Assembly (NCBI GenBank): GCA_016710075.1
Contig: JADJLO010000021.1
Span: forward strand, 105,642 to 169,641
DNA length: 64,000 nucleotides
Source of the DNA: Acidobacteriota bacterium
Lineage (GTDB): Bacteria; Acidobacteriota; Blastocatellia; RBC074
Direction: 5' to 3'
Both the position numbers and the translations under genes were made by a program. The stretch's first letter is position 1. The number at the start of each line of letters is the position of its first letter. Positions 54,893-63,825 of this stretch are shown in pieces. Under the pieces are notes generated by a model. That model was not told the origin of the DNA, did not search any database, and saw only the letters and a program-made list of their open reading frames with translations.

Positions 54893-57640
54893 ATGGCTCG
54901 TCGTTTGAGTTTTTCCCGGCTGATACCGGTTCATCAGCCGCTTGTGTTTATCGCCGCCGCGTTTGTTTCGGGGCTTCTCTACTCATCATTCAATAGATAC
55001 GAGACCTGGGTATGGATGTTGTTGACGGCCGTCTTATGGGTGGTCTTGACGGCGGCGCTCAGTTTGAGGCTGTCATCGGCTATCAGTCTGTCGCTGCTGT
55101 TGAGTTCATTCTTTTCGATAGGAGGCGCTCTCTGGTCTTTGCACGAAGCGGGAACAGGATCCGGCAGAATTCGCGTCCTGTTTGAGCGTGGAGATCTCGA
55201 AACCGGCGAGCCGGTCGAATTGCAGGGGAGGCTCTTTCTGGCTCCCGAGCTTGCTCCGGACAGAATCTATCTTCATCTCGATGTGGAAAGCGCAGGGACG
55301 CTCGGAAGACATTTCAAAGCGACCGGAAACGTCATGATCATGGTTCCGTTCAACGATCCGGAGTCGAGGCGGGAGTATGACACCCTCTCGCTCGATTACG
55401 GCACGCGGTTGCGCATCGTCTGCAATCTCAAAAACGGCCGCGGCTACCGCAATCCCGGGGCGCCCGATTTTCAGGAGATCCTCGAAACTCAAGGTTATGA
55501 CGCCCAGGGGTGGGTCAAAAGCCCTCTGCTCATAGAGGTGCTGGGAGATGGCGACAGGAGTTTCGTGTTATCGAAACTGTTTGGCCTGCGCGCTCGACTG
55601 ATAGCGGTGACGCTCGAGCATTTTACCCAGCCCGCAAAAGGGATATTAGCGGCGGCGCTCTTCGGCAATCGTTATTTTCTCTCCCGCGGCACGGCCGAGG
55701 CATTTCGTGTTGAAGGCACATTTCATCTGCTGGTGATTTCAGGGATGCACGTGGCCCTGATCGCCGCCGTGGTTCTCTGGCTGGCTGAATTCATCAGCGA
55801 TTCGAGGATCATCCGCTGCGCGCTGGCTTTTCTGGTGATGTGGGCTTATGCGCTGATGATCGGCAATCAGCCGTCGATCACGCGATCTGTCATAATGATG
55901 ACAATCTTTCTCGGCGGAAGGCTGATCTTCAGAACCTCGGCCGGAGCCAACATACTTGCCGCATCGGCGCTGATCCAACTGGCCTTGCATCCCCCGGACC
56001 TCTTTAATTCCGGCTTCCAGCTTTCGTTTCTCACCGTGTTGATAATTGTCCTGCTCGTAGTTCCGATCAATTCTCGCCTGAGGACTGCGGGAGCCTGGAA
56101 GCCGGCGGCCCATGCGCCTTTCCCTCCACGCATTCCTGCTCCAGTAAAATTTATCGCCGAGTCGATGTTCTGGAATGAAAGAGCCTTCAGAAAGGAAATG
56201 CGTGATTCGAGAATCCGCTACCGGCTGATCAAGTCGCGATACGGCATCACCCTCAATCGCCTGAGATTGCAGCGGGCGATTGTCTGGATCGCGATGACGG
56301 TGATGACGTCGATTGCCGTACAGGCGGCGCTGCTGCCGCTGATGGTCGAAAGATTTCATCGCTTCTCGATTATCTCGCCGGTCGCCAATGTCATCGAGGG
56401 ACTGCTCATCACCGCACTGATGCTTGCCGGAGCGATCTTCCTTCTCTTCTATCTTTTATTTGGCGAACGGATTTCATTCTTTTGCGCACCAGTCGATTGG
56501 ATCGGAAATTTGATCGGCAGGGAGAATGAATACCTGACCTCCCTGGGGGCGGCCGCCATCAGAACACCCGATCCGGGCGAGTGGGCGGTCGCGGCTTATT
56601 TCGCATACTTTCTCAGCGTAGTCGTCCTGCTGATTGTGATCAATGAATGGAACCCGTTCAGGAAGGGCGATGAAAAAGGTGTCTGGGAGGCGCGACGATT
56701 GAGGCTGGCCGGGATTGCGCTCGGTGCGACCGCTTCGGCAACGATCCTGCTGGTCGGCCTGCTGGTGGTTCTTCATCCGCTCCCTCATCGATTTGAAAGA
56801 GGGCGATTGAGCCTGACATTTCTCGATGTCGGTCAGGGCGATTCGATTCTCGTCACCTTTCCGCAGGGAAAATTGATGATGATAGATTCCGGCGGGCGCC
56901 CGGATTTCGGCAGATACAAAGATGGAGATGGCGACAGCGCCCCGGCCTTTGTCGAAGATCGGATCGGCGTAGCCGAGGCCGCCGTCATGCCTTTTCTGTG
57001 GAGCCGCGGGATCAAACGGCTGGACTGGATTGCCGCAACGCACGGCGACGCCGATCACATCCAGGCATTCGAGGATATCTCGCGGAATTTTGAGATCACT
57101 CAGGCCCTCAAACCCGCCTCTCTGCAAACCCCCACAAGAAATAGCGTCTTTGAACGCACCGGCGGCGGATTGAACGTCAGATCGGTCGGGAAAGGCGATG
57201 GGTTCGATGCCGATGGAGCGAGAGTCGACATCCTCTGGCCTTCTGCATCCAACCCCCAGGAACTCGGCACCGACAATAATTTATCGCTGGTCGTGATGAT
57301 CACATATGGAAGCCGCAAGTTCCTCCTGAGCGGGGACATGGAACAGGAAGCCGAGGCGGAGTTGATCAGAACGGGCATCGATCTCAGAGCCGATGTCCTG
57401 AAAGTCGCTCACCACGGCTCCAGAACATCGACGACCGATCAGTTCCTCTCGGCCGTCAAACCGGCTGAGGCCGTCATCTCCGTCGCGTCTCCAAGCCCTT
57501 ACGGGCATCCCCACCAGGAAGTTCTCGACAGATTGAAGGCCCGCGGATCGAGGATCCGGCAGACCAGCAATTGCGGCGCGATCACTATTTCAACTGATGG
57601 CCGGGATCTGAGAATCGATACCTTTGTTCCATGCCCGTGA
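54893..57640 (+). CDS. comEC: DNA internalization protein ComEC/Rec2
   Basis: ComEC forms the inner-membrane channel for single-stranded DNA in natural transformation. The 915-residue protein has N-terminal helices (LVFIAAAFVSGLLYSS), a DUF4131/OB-like segment, the multi-helix competence domain (FRVEGTFHLLVISGMHVALI, then MWAYALMIGNQPSITRSVIM), and a C-terminal metallo-beta-lactamase domain with ATHGDADHIQAFEDI (HxDxDH), LSGDMEQEAEAEL and KVAHHGSRTS. All main parts are present. A comEA-like gene lies just beyond, on the other strand, supporting competence. Confidence 0.95.
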   Translation: MARRLSFSRLIPVHQPLVFIAAAFVSGLLYSSFNRYETWVWMLLTAVLWVVLTAALSLRLSSAISLSLLLSSFFSIGGALWSLHEAGTGSGRIRVLFERGDLETGEPVELQGRLFLAPELAPDRIYLHLDVESAGTLGRHFKATGNVMIMVPFNDPESRREYDTLSLDYGTRLRIVCNLKNGRGYRNPGAPDFQEILETQGYDAQGWVKSPLLIEVLGDGDRSFVLSKLFGLRARLIAVTLEHFTQPAKGILAAALFGNRYFLSRGTAEAFRVEGTFHLLVISGMHVALIAAVVLWLAEFISDSRIIRCALAFLVMWAYALMIGNQPSITRSVIMMTIFLGGRLIFRTSAGANILAASALIQLALHPPDLFNSGFQLSFLTVLIIVLLVVPINSRLRTAGAWKPAAHAPFPPRIPAPVKFIAESMFWNERAFRKEMRDSRIRYRLIKSRYGITLNRLRLQRAIVWIAMTVMTSIAVQAALLPLMVERFHRFSIISPVANVIEGLLITALMLAGAIFLLFYLLFGERISFFCAPVDWIGNLIGRENEYLTSLGAAAIRTPDPGEWAVAAYFAYFLSVVVLLIVINEWNPFRKGDEKGVWEARRLRLAGIALGATASATILLVGLLVVLHPLPHRFERGRLSLTFLDVGQGDSILVTFPQGKLMMIDSGGRPDFGRYKDGDGDSAPAFVEDRIGVAEAAVMPFLWSRGIKRLDWIAATHGDADHIQAFEDISRNFEITQALKPASLQTPTRNSVFERTGGGLNVRSVGKGDGFDADGARVDILWPSASNPQELGTDNNLSLVVMITYGSRKFLLSGDMEQEAEAELIRTGIDLRADVLKVAHHGSRTSTTDQFLSAVKPAEAVISVASPSPYGHPHQEVLDRLKARGSRIRQTSNCGAITISTDGRDLRIDTFVPCP

Positions 57641-57648
57641 ATTTGGCT

Positions 57649-57990
57649 CTACCCGCTCTTCCTCAACCAGAGGTCCGCCCAAACTGCATCGGACGGCAGC
57701 CGGAACAGCTTGATCAGCATATATCCCGCCATCGCGATGTTTCCCAGACACATCACCAGAACAAACCAAATTACCCGCTGCACCCAGCTCACCTCTTTGT
57801 AAAACACCCACACATAAAAAGTGATGAAGCCGCAATAGGCATCCCAAAGAGTGGCTATCCACCACGGCTCGGCCCAAAACCTCGGGCCGACGCTGAAAAC
57901 ACTCTCCACGCTGCCGGCTTTTATCGTTACCCACAGCATGCCAATCAATATCAAGGTGAACAGTATTCGAAGTGTCGGAATCGGTTTCAT
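57649..57990 (-). CDS. DUF1475-like membrane protein
   Basis: A 113-residue protein with three hydrophobic helices. The segment PWWIATLWDAYCGFITFYVW followed by YKEVSW fits the DUF1475 family, which has no known function. ATG 57990 has GGAGAA at six bases; an upstream ATG at 58005 overlaps the stop of the comEA-like gene. It ends 9 bases from the convergent comEC stop, so the two transcripts overlap at their ends. Confidence 0.65.
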   Translation of the reverse strand: MKPIPTLRILFTLILIGMLWVTIKAGSVESVFSVGPRFWAEPWWIATLWDAYCGFITFYVWVFYKEVSWVQRVIWFVLVMCLGNIAMAGYMLIKLFRLPSDAVWADLWLRKSG

Positions 57991-58001
57991 TGGATTCTCC
58001 A

Positions 58002-58310
58002 TCATACTTTGATCAAGTGAGCGATCTGACGGTATCTTTTTGCGCTGAAGCCCCGGACGATGATGACATCCTGCGGGCGCCTGAACGGTCCATGCTTGCT
58101 CCGGTGCTCGACGATCCGCCCCGCAATCACAGGCCCAATTGCCGGCAGTCTCTGCAATTCTTCCAGGGTCGCTGTATTAATGTTGACCCTCTGATCTGAT
58201 GCCTGTGGCGCCTGTTGCGCCTGGGCGATCAGGTGGGACGCCGGCATATCGAGCCGGAACGCAAACGCCCAGCTTGCGTATAAGATGAGAATCAGAAAAC
58301 TGGTTTTCAC
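58002..58310 (-). CDS. ComEA-like helix-hairpin-helix protein
   Basis: A 102-residue protein with an N-terminal signal/anchor (TSFLILILYASWAFAF) and a C-terminal double helix-hairpin-helix unit of ComEA type: VNINTATLEELQRLPAIGPV then AGRIVEHRSKHGPFRRPQDV. ComEA binds incoming double-stranded DNA in the periplasm and passes it to ComEC, whose gene lies some 360 bases away on the other strand. GTG 58310 follows AGAGG by seven bases. An ATG upstream at 58337 would add nine residues. Confidence 0.85.
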   Translation of the reverse strand: MKTSFLILILYASWAFAFRLDMPASHLIAQAQQAPQASDQRVNINTATLEELQRLPAIGPVIAGRIVEHRSKHGPFRRPQDVIIVRGFSAKRYRQIAHLIKV

Positions 58311-58324
58311 GAGATTGCCTCTTG

Positions 58325-58360
58325 CAAAATATCGCAAGCGAGACGCTTGCGCTCCAACTC
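58325..58360. repeat. GCAAGCGAGACGCTTGC hairpin
   Basis: A small palindromic block with GCAAGCG and CGCTTGC arms, directly before the comEA-like gene. It is a single copy in the window. Confidence 0.4.
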
Positions 58361-58488
58361 CTTCGCCAATGTCCCGGTTGCATTTTTAGAAACTTAAAAC
58401 TTTTGTAACTGCTCAGCCCCTGACCTGACTTTGGCCTGCTCCGCTTTAAGATCTGGAAGTAAACTTATCCGGATCAGAATCGGGGCAT

Positions 58489-58735
58489 TGGCCATACGAG
58501 CGGGGGCGCAGGCGTCCCGCCTGCGAACAATCGCAAAAGTCGAACTCGAGAATTTCAATTGGAATAATTGCCGATACACGCAGGCGGGACGCCTGCGCCC
58601 CCGCTCGTATGGCCATGCGCCCGGTTCGGCTGGTTCCAGCCTTGGAACAATCCGAACCGCCTGCGAACAATCGCAAAAGTCGAACTCGAGAATTTCAATT
58701 GGAATAATTGCCGATACACGCAGGCGGGACGCCTG
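58489..58735. repeat. GCAGGCGGGACGCCTGC element with a 79-bp direct repeat
   Basis: Positions 58489-58525 and 58579-58615 form a perfect 37-bp inverted repeat with a 53-bp loop. The 79-bp segment 58517-58595 recurs at 58657-58735, 140 bp downstream. The family also occurs at 2520-2630. No supported gene lies between 58311 and 58846. Confidence 0.8.
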
Positions 58736-58846
58736 GCGCCCCTCACTCGTTAGCCAATGTTAGCTGCCAGGTCCAATTGCATCAGAAACTTTATACTTTC
58801 TGCAACGGAGATTGCCCTCAAATGGCTGAGCAGTTACATACTTTTT

Positions 58847-60190
58847 TCACCTGAGCCCGTGGATCTTGATTCGAAATTCTCCGTTGGCGATTGTCGGGCC
58901 TTCGGGAGCCTTGCGCGCGAAATTGATCGACCCGGAGAAGATCATCGGGATGCCGCCACTGACCGTTTGTATCCCGTAATGTTCGCTGGTGAAGACGGCT
59001 TTGATATGAGGGTTTGGCGGGATGGCGATTCCGTACCTCAACGAGACTATCGGCAATTCGAGCTGACGCGCGGGATTGATGATTTCGATGCTGTCGTCGT
59101 ATATGTTTATTCTTGCCTGGCGATCACTGACGCTCCAGTCCCTGTGAATCAATGAATTGGTCAGCGCTTCGATGATCACACGCCGGTGATAATTCGCTCT
59201 GCCGGGAATTAACTGTTCTCCTGAGTCTGCGATAATCTCATTGCCGCCGTTGTTTTCGGAGCTCTCGCGGACTTTGCGCGAAGGACGCGAGTCCCAGAGA
59301 TCGGCATAACGCCTGACGAAGTTGAAGGCTCCATCATATAACCTGAATAGATTTCCGTGAACCTCGAACCTCTCAACCACCGGCGCGTGATGATCATTGC
59401 CGCTCAAACGCGTGAGCGTCAGACCCGCTTTCGGCATCTGCTCCGTCAGCCTGTCGTTGAAGGCAAACAGAAGCAAACCGCCGACATTCGGTATCATGTG
59501 CTCACCGAGCTTCACCAGCAGCCCCATATCCCGCATGACCGAATCGGTCGGGAATCCCTTTGATGATTTATCCCAGTAACCGGGATTGACGCCCCTGACA
59601 TAGCTCCAGAAAAGCGATTCATCTATGTCTCGATCCAGGTCGGAGTGAAAGACGGGAATCTGTTCGTGGCGTGTGAGATGGTTCTCCTGGTAGAGCCTCG
59701 AAAGCTCTTCGCGCGTTGCCTCGCGTTTGTGGGACCCTTCGCGAATGTAGAACCGGTCATCCAGAGTTCGGTGCGGACGGTTTTCGGTATCCACCTCGAG
59801 CACCACTATCCGGCGGCCGCTGTCGAATGCCACCTTTCTGATGTAGGGGAATACGGGAGGCTGGATCTGCTGGCTGCAAATCCCCCTCAACTCCTCCACT
59901 ACGTTTTCAGGATCATCGACGCCCTCGATCCGCAACTGGTCGTTGACTCCGAAGATCATCGCTCCACCGGCGGTGTTCGCCAGCGCGATGATCTCGGCTG
60001 TCAACTTTTCGACATTGCTGAAACGGACTTTGAGCTCAAGGTAGGTGTCTTCTCCGCCACGTAGCAGGCGGATGAGATCCGCTCGCGTCGTGCCCTGCGC
60101 CGGCACGTCGACCTGGTAAGCGTGGTAAGAACGCTCTGATCCGGACGTCTGTCTCTGGCGCCGATATTCGTTGTGCCGTTTTCGTGACAT
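58847..60190 (-). CDS. AlbA_2 / HATPase_c_4 ATP-binding protein
   Basis: About 447 residues. The N-terminal domain is AlbA_2 (Schlafen-type nucleic-acid-binding): GGEDTYLELKVRFSNVE, then IIALANTAGGAMIFGVNDQ. The C-terminal half is of the RecG-C/HATPase_c_4 type (EALTNSLIHRDWSVSDRQAR; INIYDDSIEIINPAR). Proteins of this sort are often called transcriptional regulators or ATP-binding proteins and are found in defence settings, but the role here is unknown. MSRKRHNEYRRQ at 60190 looks a more natural N-terminus than the upstream ATG at 60277; neither has a good ribosome site. Confidence 0.75.
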   Translation of the reverse strand: MSRKRHNEYRRQRQTSGSERSYHAYQVDVPAQGTTRADLIRLLRGGEDTYLELKVRFSNVEKLTAEIIALANTAGGAMIFGVNDQLRIEGVDDPENVVEELRGICSQQIQPPVFPYIRKVAFDSGRRIVVLEVDTENRPHRTLDDRFYIREGSHKREATREELSRLYQENHLTRHEQIPVFHSDLDRDIDESLFWSYVRGVNPGYWDKSSKGFPTDSVMRDMGLLVKLGEHMIPNVGGLLLFAFNDRLTEQMPKAGLTLTRLSGNDHHAPVVERFEVHGNLFRLYDGAFNFVRRYADLWDSRPSRKVRESSENNGGNEIIADSGEQLIPGRANYHRRVIIEALTNSLIHRDWSVSDRQARINIYDDSIEIINPARQLELPIVSLRYGIAIPPNPHIKAVFTSEHYGIQTVSGGIPMIFSGSINFARKAPEGPTIANGEFRIKIHGLR

Positions 60191-60346
60191 CGCGGTGGCA
60201 GCCCAAAAAAACGAGTTTGAGCTGAAAGCGGGTGTCTCCGCAGGTTTGATCTGTGTTTGTTTAAACGGAACGGGCATCGGGTTACCCGTTCACGTCCGGC
60301 GAATGAATATGCTGAAAATCAGACTGATATAGAACCGGCCTGTGTT

Positions 60347-60535
<189 letters not shown>

Positions 60536-60564
60536 ATAGTCTCCTTTGAAATTGCATTAGCGAG

Positions 60565-61656
60565 ATGTCTTTCATTCTAGCTTTGTGTGCGCATGGGTGT
60601 CAATCGGGCCTCTCAATTGGATCTGTCTCAATCCACTGGCTGCACACGAACCATCTTGGGAATTCGAGCCGGATGACGGACCAGAACGGAACGATGGTCT
60701 ATCGCGGAGAGTTCGATCCGTACGGGAACCTGGTCTATGAATGGGGCTTGGCGGGGCTCAATACGAGGAAGTTCACGGGGTATGAAAGGGATAGCAACAC
60801 CGGACTCGATTACGCCAACGCGAGGATGTATGGGCCTGGGAGGGGACGCTTCATGCAGCCCGATCCTGCGGGGCTCAAGGGGGCGAACAGGAATAACCCC
60901 GCCAGTCTCAACAGGTACAGCTATGTCAACAACGATCCGGTCAATTCAATCGACCCTTCAGGAAACTTCCTTGCCAATCCCTGGTGCCAGCAGATTTATA
61001 TCGACAATATTTATGTCGGGAATACCTGTGGCGGAGGCTGGGGTGGGTTCTTCGATCTTCCTTACCCGGAATTTAGTGGCCCTGCTGAACAACCTCCTGA
61101 CCCAATCATACTTGAGTGCCCTCTACAAGACTTTCACTTTAACGTAGGTGGTAATGGAACAACAGCCAATGAGTTATCAGAAGTCGTGCAAGTTGCTCTA
61201 GGTGAAACAAGTAATAATTTTTATGTAGATGAGGAGGAGACGCTTATTGCGACCATATTCAACCGATTAAATATTAATAAAGTTTTTGCTGCATGGGGTC
61301 GCAAAGACAGACCCTTTAATGGGGGAGACACTGTCCTGGGCATCTTGGAAGCGGGCTACGATGCTTACTCGATACATAGAAAAAGCGATGGGCTGAGGTC
61401 TGGAGAAGGTAAGATTGCAGATGTTAAATCTCAAAATAAAGGCAAAATACCCTATGCCAGTTATGTATGCAGACAATTACTTGCCGCCTCCAGTTTCGTC
61501 AAACTAGTGGGTGGTATTGATTTAAACACTCTAAGTGATGCCTACCCATATACATACAACATAGGAAATAGCGCAAGAAATCAAATACCATCCAGTGCGT
61601 ATGGATTAAAAAGAATTGGAGATACTTGGTTTTATCAAATGCCTGTAAAATTCTGA
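60565..61656 (+). CDS. Truncated Rhs: core end plus C-terminal tip
   Basis: Homology begins near 60630 with HWLHTNHLGNSSRMTDQNG, then RKFTGYERDSNTGLDYANAR, GPGRGRFMQPDPAG and NDPVNSIDPSG: an intact Rhs core end including the autocleavage region. Upstream there is only about 20 unrelated residues, so the shell repeats are missing. The tip (residues 130-363) is AT-rich and unlike its surroundings. Its segment ALGETSNNFYVDEEETLIAT followed by IFNRLN loosely resembles SleB-type cell-wall hydrolases; this is a guess. It may be a displaced Rhs tip left by recombination. Confidence 0.65.
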   Translation: MSFILALCAHGCQSGLSIGSVSIHWLHTNHLGNSSRMTDQNGTMVYRGEFDPYGNLVYEWGLAGLNTRKFTGYERDSNTGLDYANARMYGPGRGRFMQPDPAGLKGANRNNPASLNRYSYVNNDPVNSIDPSGNFLANPWCQQIYIDNIYVGNTCGGGWGGFFDLPYPEFSGPAEQPPDPIILECPLQDFHFNVGGNGTTANELSEVVQVALGETSNNFYVDEEETLIATIFNRLNINKVFAAWGRKDRPFNGGDTVLGILEAGYDAYSIHRKSDGLRSGEGKIADVKSQNKGKIPYASYVCRQLLAASSFVKLVGGIDLNTLSDAYPYTYNIGNSARNQIPSSAYGLKRIGDTWFYQMPVKF

Positions 61657-62095
61657 AAATTGACAGCTGGAAGTTTTAACAAGCGCTAATTTCCTCATTA
61701 ATAGAGCGCTTTGACAATTTTTAGCACAAAGATATTGAGGTTAACGGCATTTATAGATAGGCTTTTTAGAAACTCTTGTGTTTATTTGAATTACCGGTTT
61801 GATAAACCAAGTGCTGTGTCGAAAACCGTTCAGAGTTTGAAAAAACAATTTCTCCATTGTTACTGGGGTTTTTAGCTGTTCAATTTGGCCATGCCTGTCA
61901 CTATTCAGTAGATAAGTTTTACCATGTATTGTGCGCTTTAATGGTTAGTAATGAGTGCAACTTAAGATTGTTAGAGCTGTTTATAAACAACAGGCTACCA
62001 TAATAACGGCTTGATCTATCCTTTATCAATCAGATAGATGCCTGAAAGTTTATATTTTAAGTGGGTGTTTAAACTATTTTGAAGGGGGTGAATCT
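61657..62095. other. AT-rich non-coding gap
   Basis: About 440 bp with no supported gene. Base composition is clearly more AT-rich than the housekeeping regions. A GAAGGGGGTGA ribosome site occurs at the right end, before the next gene. Confidence 0.5.
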
Positions 62096-63196
62096 GTGAT
62101 GCATCAATCTACAGGCAGAAAAATCGGCATGGCAACATGTTTAGTAATCAGTATATTGATTATTGTTCCTGTGAGCATTCTTTTACTGAAGAAGTCACAA
62201 TCAGTGTCGCACCAGAGGTCGCTAGAGAAATCTAGTGATGCAGTTAGACAAACCCCTTCAAACGTGTCTTATTATCACTTGATTTCCGATAAAAAATGGG
62301 TAATCGCTGATTATCATTCTGTATGGATAACAGAAAATGAGGGGGCAAACTGGAAAAATATTTATCAATCAGTACCTGATCATGAATATGAACATTCAAT
62401 CAAATGCCTAAGTATTATCAATGACTTGTCCCTGATTCTTATTGATAAGGACAAGTTAATGAAAACCAATGATGGGGGCGCTACCTGGTTAGAAATAAGC
62501 CGACTCAAAATTGGTGTTAAGACCTGCTTTTTTATTGACGAGCTTCGCGGATGGTATGCCGGGGATCTCTCAGGGACTATTTATCATACCAATAATGGCG
62601 GTTATTCCTGGCAGCCCCAGACGACTAACATGCTGGCCGGGAAAAACGAGATACAGGAGAATTGGGAATTTAATGATATTTTGTTTTTGAATGAAGATGA
62701 CGGATGGGCTGTAGGGAATGGTGTAATTATTTGGACGGATGATGGAGGTAAAAATTGGAAAAGGGCGGGTTCAGATAATTTGAATTATCTGAGAGTCAGG
62801 TTTTTAGACAGACTGATAGGTTGGGCAGTTGCAAAACATGATTCGTCTTTTGCTAAAACAACCGACGGTGGTCGCCATTGGAAACTTTATGAAGGTCCGC
62901 CTTCTTTTGGCGACTGGACTCCAAATTTCTTTTTTTTATCCGAAAATCATGGTTATGCTTCATTGAACCATCCTTATGAAACGTTTGATGGCGGGAAAAC
63001 CTGGAGAAGAATAGGTGAAGCCGAACAGTATGGATATGGCTATGAATACATTTCACGGACAGGAGATAATACATTAATTTTTTCGGCATTAATAAGGGAG
63101 AGTCGATATCTATTACCAGCAAGGATGAAGGCGTATCCTGGCATGGAAACGGCATGTCTATTCAAAATGACTACCTGGTATCCAACAAAAAACTGA
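62096..63196 (+). CDS. Membrane-anchored BNR/Ycf48-like beta-propeller, N-terminal portion
   Basis: A membrane helix at about 12-34 (MATCLVISILIIVPVSILLL) is followed by a beta-propeller with Asp-box/BNR repeats (SVWITENEGANWKNIY, KTNDGGATWLEIS, HTNNGGYSWQPQ, WTDDGGKNWKRA, KTTDGGRHWKLY, TFDGGKTWRRI), as in Ycf48-like proteins. At the T6 run 63078-63083 the frame is lost. The -1 frame reads FGINKGES and then another Asp box, SITSKDEGVSWHGNG, and passes into the next entry. One added T gives a single protein of about 468 residues. The last 35 residues of this frame are out of register. Codon use is AT-rich. Confidence 0.65.
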   Translation: MMHQSTGRKIGMATCLVISILIIVPVSILLLKKSQSVSHQRSLEKSSDAVRQTPSNVSYYHLISDKKWVIADYHSVWITENEGANWKNIYQSVPDHEYEHSIKCLSIINDLSLILIDKDKLMKTNDGGATWLEISRLKIGVKTCFFIDELRGWYAGDLSGTIYHTNNGGYSWQPQTTNMLAGKNEIQENWEFNDILFLNEDDGWAVGNGVIIWTDDGGKNWKRAGSDNLNYLRVRFLDRLIGWAVAKHDSSFAKTTDGGRHWKLYEGPPSFGDWTPNFFFLSENHGYASLNHPYETFDGGKTWRRIGEAEQYGYGYEYISRTGDNTLIFSALIRESRYLLPARMKAYPGMETACLFKMTTWYPTKN

Positions 63197-63501
63197 TCGA
63201 GCGATACAACCCATTCAGAAAATCTTTGGAAGAAACACTTCAATCTGTTGTCAAGAAGGTTGAGGCAACTTATCCACCAATAGCAGGTGCCGCGAGGGCT
63301 GAGGGCCAAGTAATTGTTGAAATATTGATCGATGAAAATGGTCAAGTGATTCATGCATATGGACTGTCAGGTCATCCACTATTGATAGAATCTGCAGTCC
63401 AGGCAGCCAGGCAATGGCAATTTAAACCAGAGGTCCGATCCGGTGTGGCGGTAAAAGTCAACGGCGTTATTGAGTTTCGTTTTAATGCTCCACAAGGTTA
63501 A
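63154..63501 (+). CDS. TonB C-terminal domain, end of the propeller protein
   Basis: This frame continues the propeller gene; true coding sense enters at about 63084. After a linker it forms a TonB C-terminal domain: ATYPPIAGAARAEGQVIVEI, LIDENGQVIHAYGLSGHPLL, then AARQWQFKPEVRSGVAVKVN and a final EFRF strand. The short ATG at 63154 is probably not a separate start. TonB C-terminal domains contact outer-membrane receptors or serve as protein interaction modules; fused to a propeller this is unusual. No tonB-exbB-exbD genes are near. Confidence 0.7.
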   Translation: MSIQNDYLVSNKKLIERYNPFRKSLEETLQSVVKKVEATYPPIAGAARAEGQVIVEILIDENGQVIHAYGLSGHPLLIESAVQAARQWQFKPEVRSGVAVKVNGVIEFRFNAPQG

Positions 63502-63693
63502 ATAGCTGGTTTGTTAAAATGAGCGCAGCTATTTAAGAACGACAACACCAAATCATTTTACCAGTTTAAATTCGAGGCGCTTTCTTTTAGAGATATCGAG
63601 CCGCGTTATTTCCTCACGTTCTTTCCGGAGACGAATATTCAGGTATCCATTGAAATCGCGACTCGCCTCTAAACTGAGCAGGCGAAGAATTGA

Positions 63694-63825
63694 TTCGGCT
63701 CCTCCGGGCCTCAGGTGGTGATGGAAATCAGCGGGACGCAAGGGGTCTATCGATCTTACATCTACGCCGGCGGCAAGCTGCTGGCCGAGAGGACTCCGGA
63801 CGGGAATCTCTACTGGCTGCACACT
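63694..63825 (+). pseudogene. Rhs fragment
   Basis: In frame from 63694, after a TGA at 63691, the sequence reads SGTQGVYRSYIYAGGKLLAE then RTPDGNLYWLHT, a typical piece just before the Rhs core. It ends at 63825 and unrelated sequence follows. This is exactly the part that is missing upstream of the fragment at 60630: both share CTGGCTGCACAC at the boundary (60636-60647 and 63813-63824). Confidence 0.6.

Noticed and set aside
63553..63822. Minus-strand frame of 89 codons near the right edge
   Set aside because: Its N-terminal half is antisense to the Rhs fragment. The C-terminal half looks fairly protein-like and could be a gene remnant, but there is no family match or start to support it.
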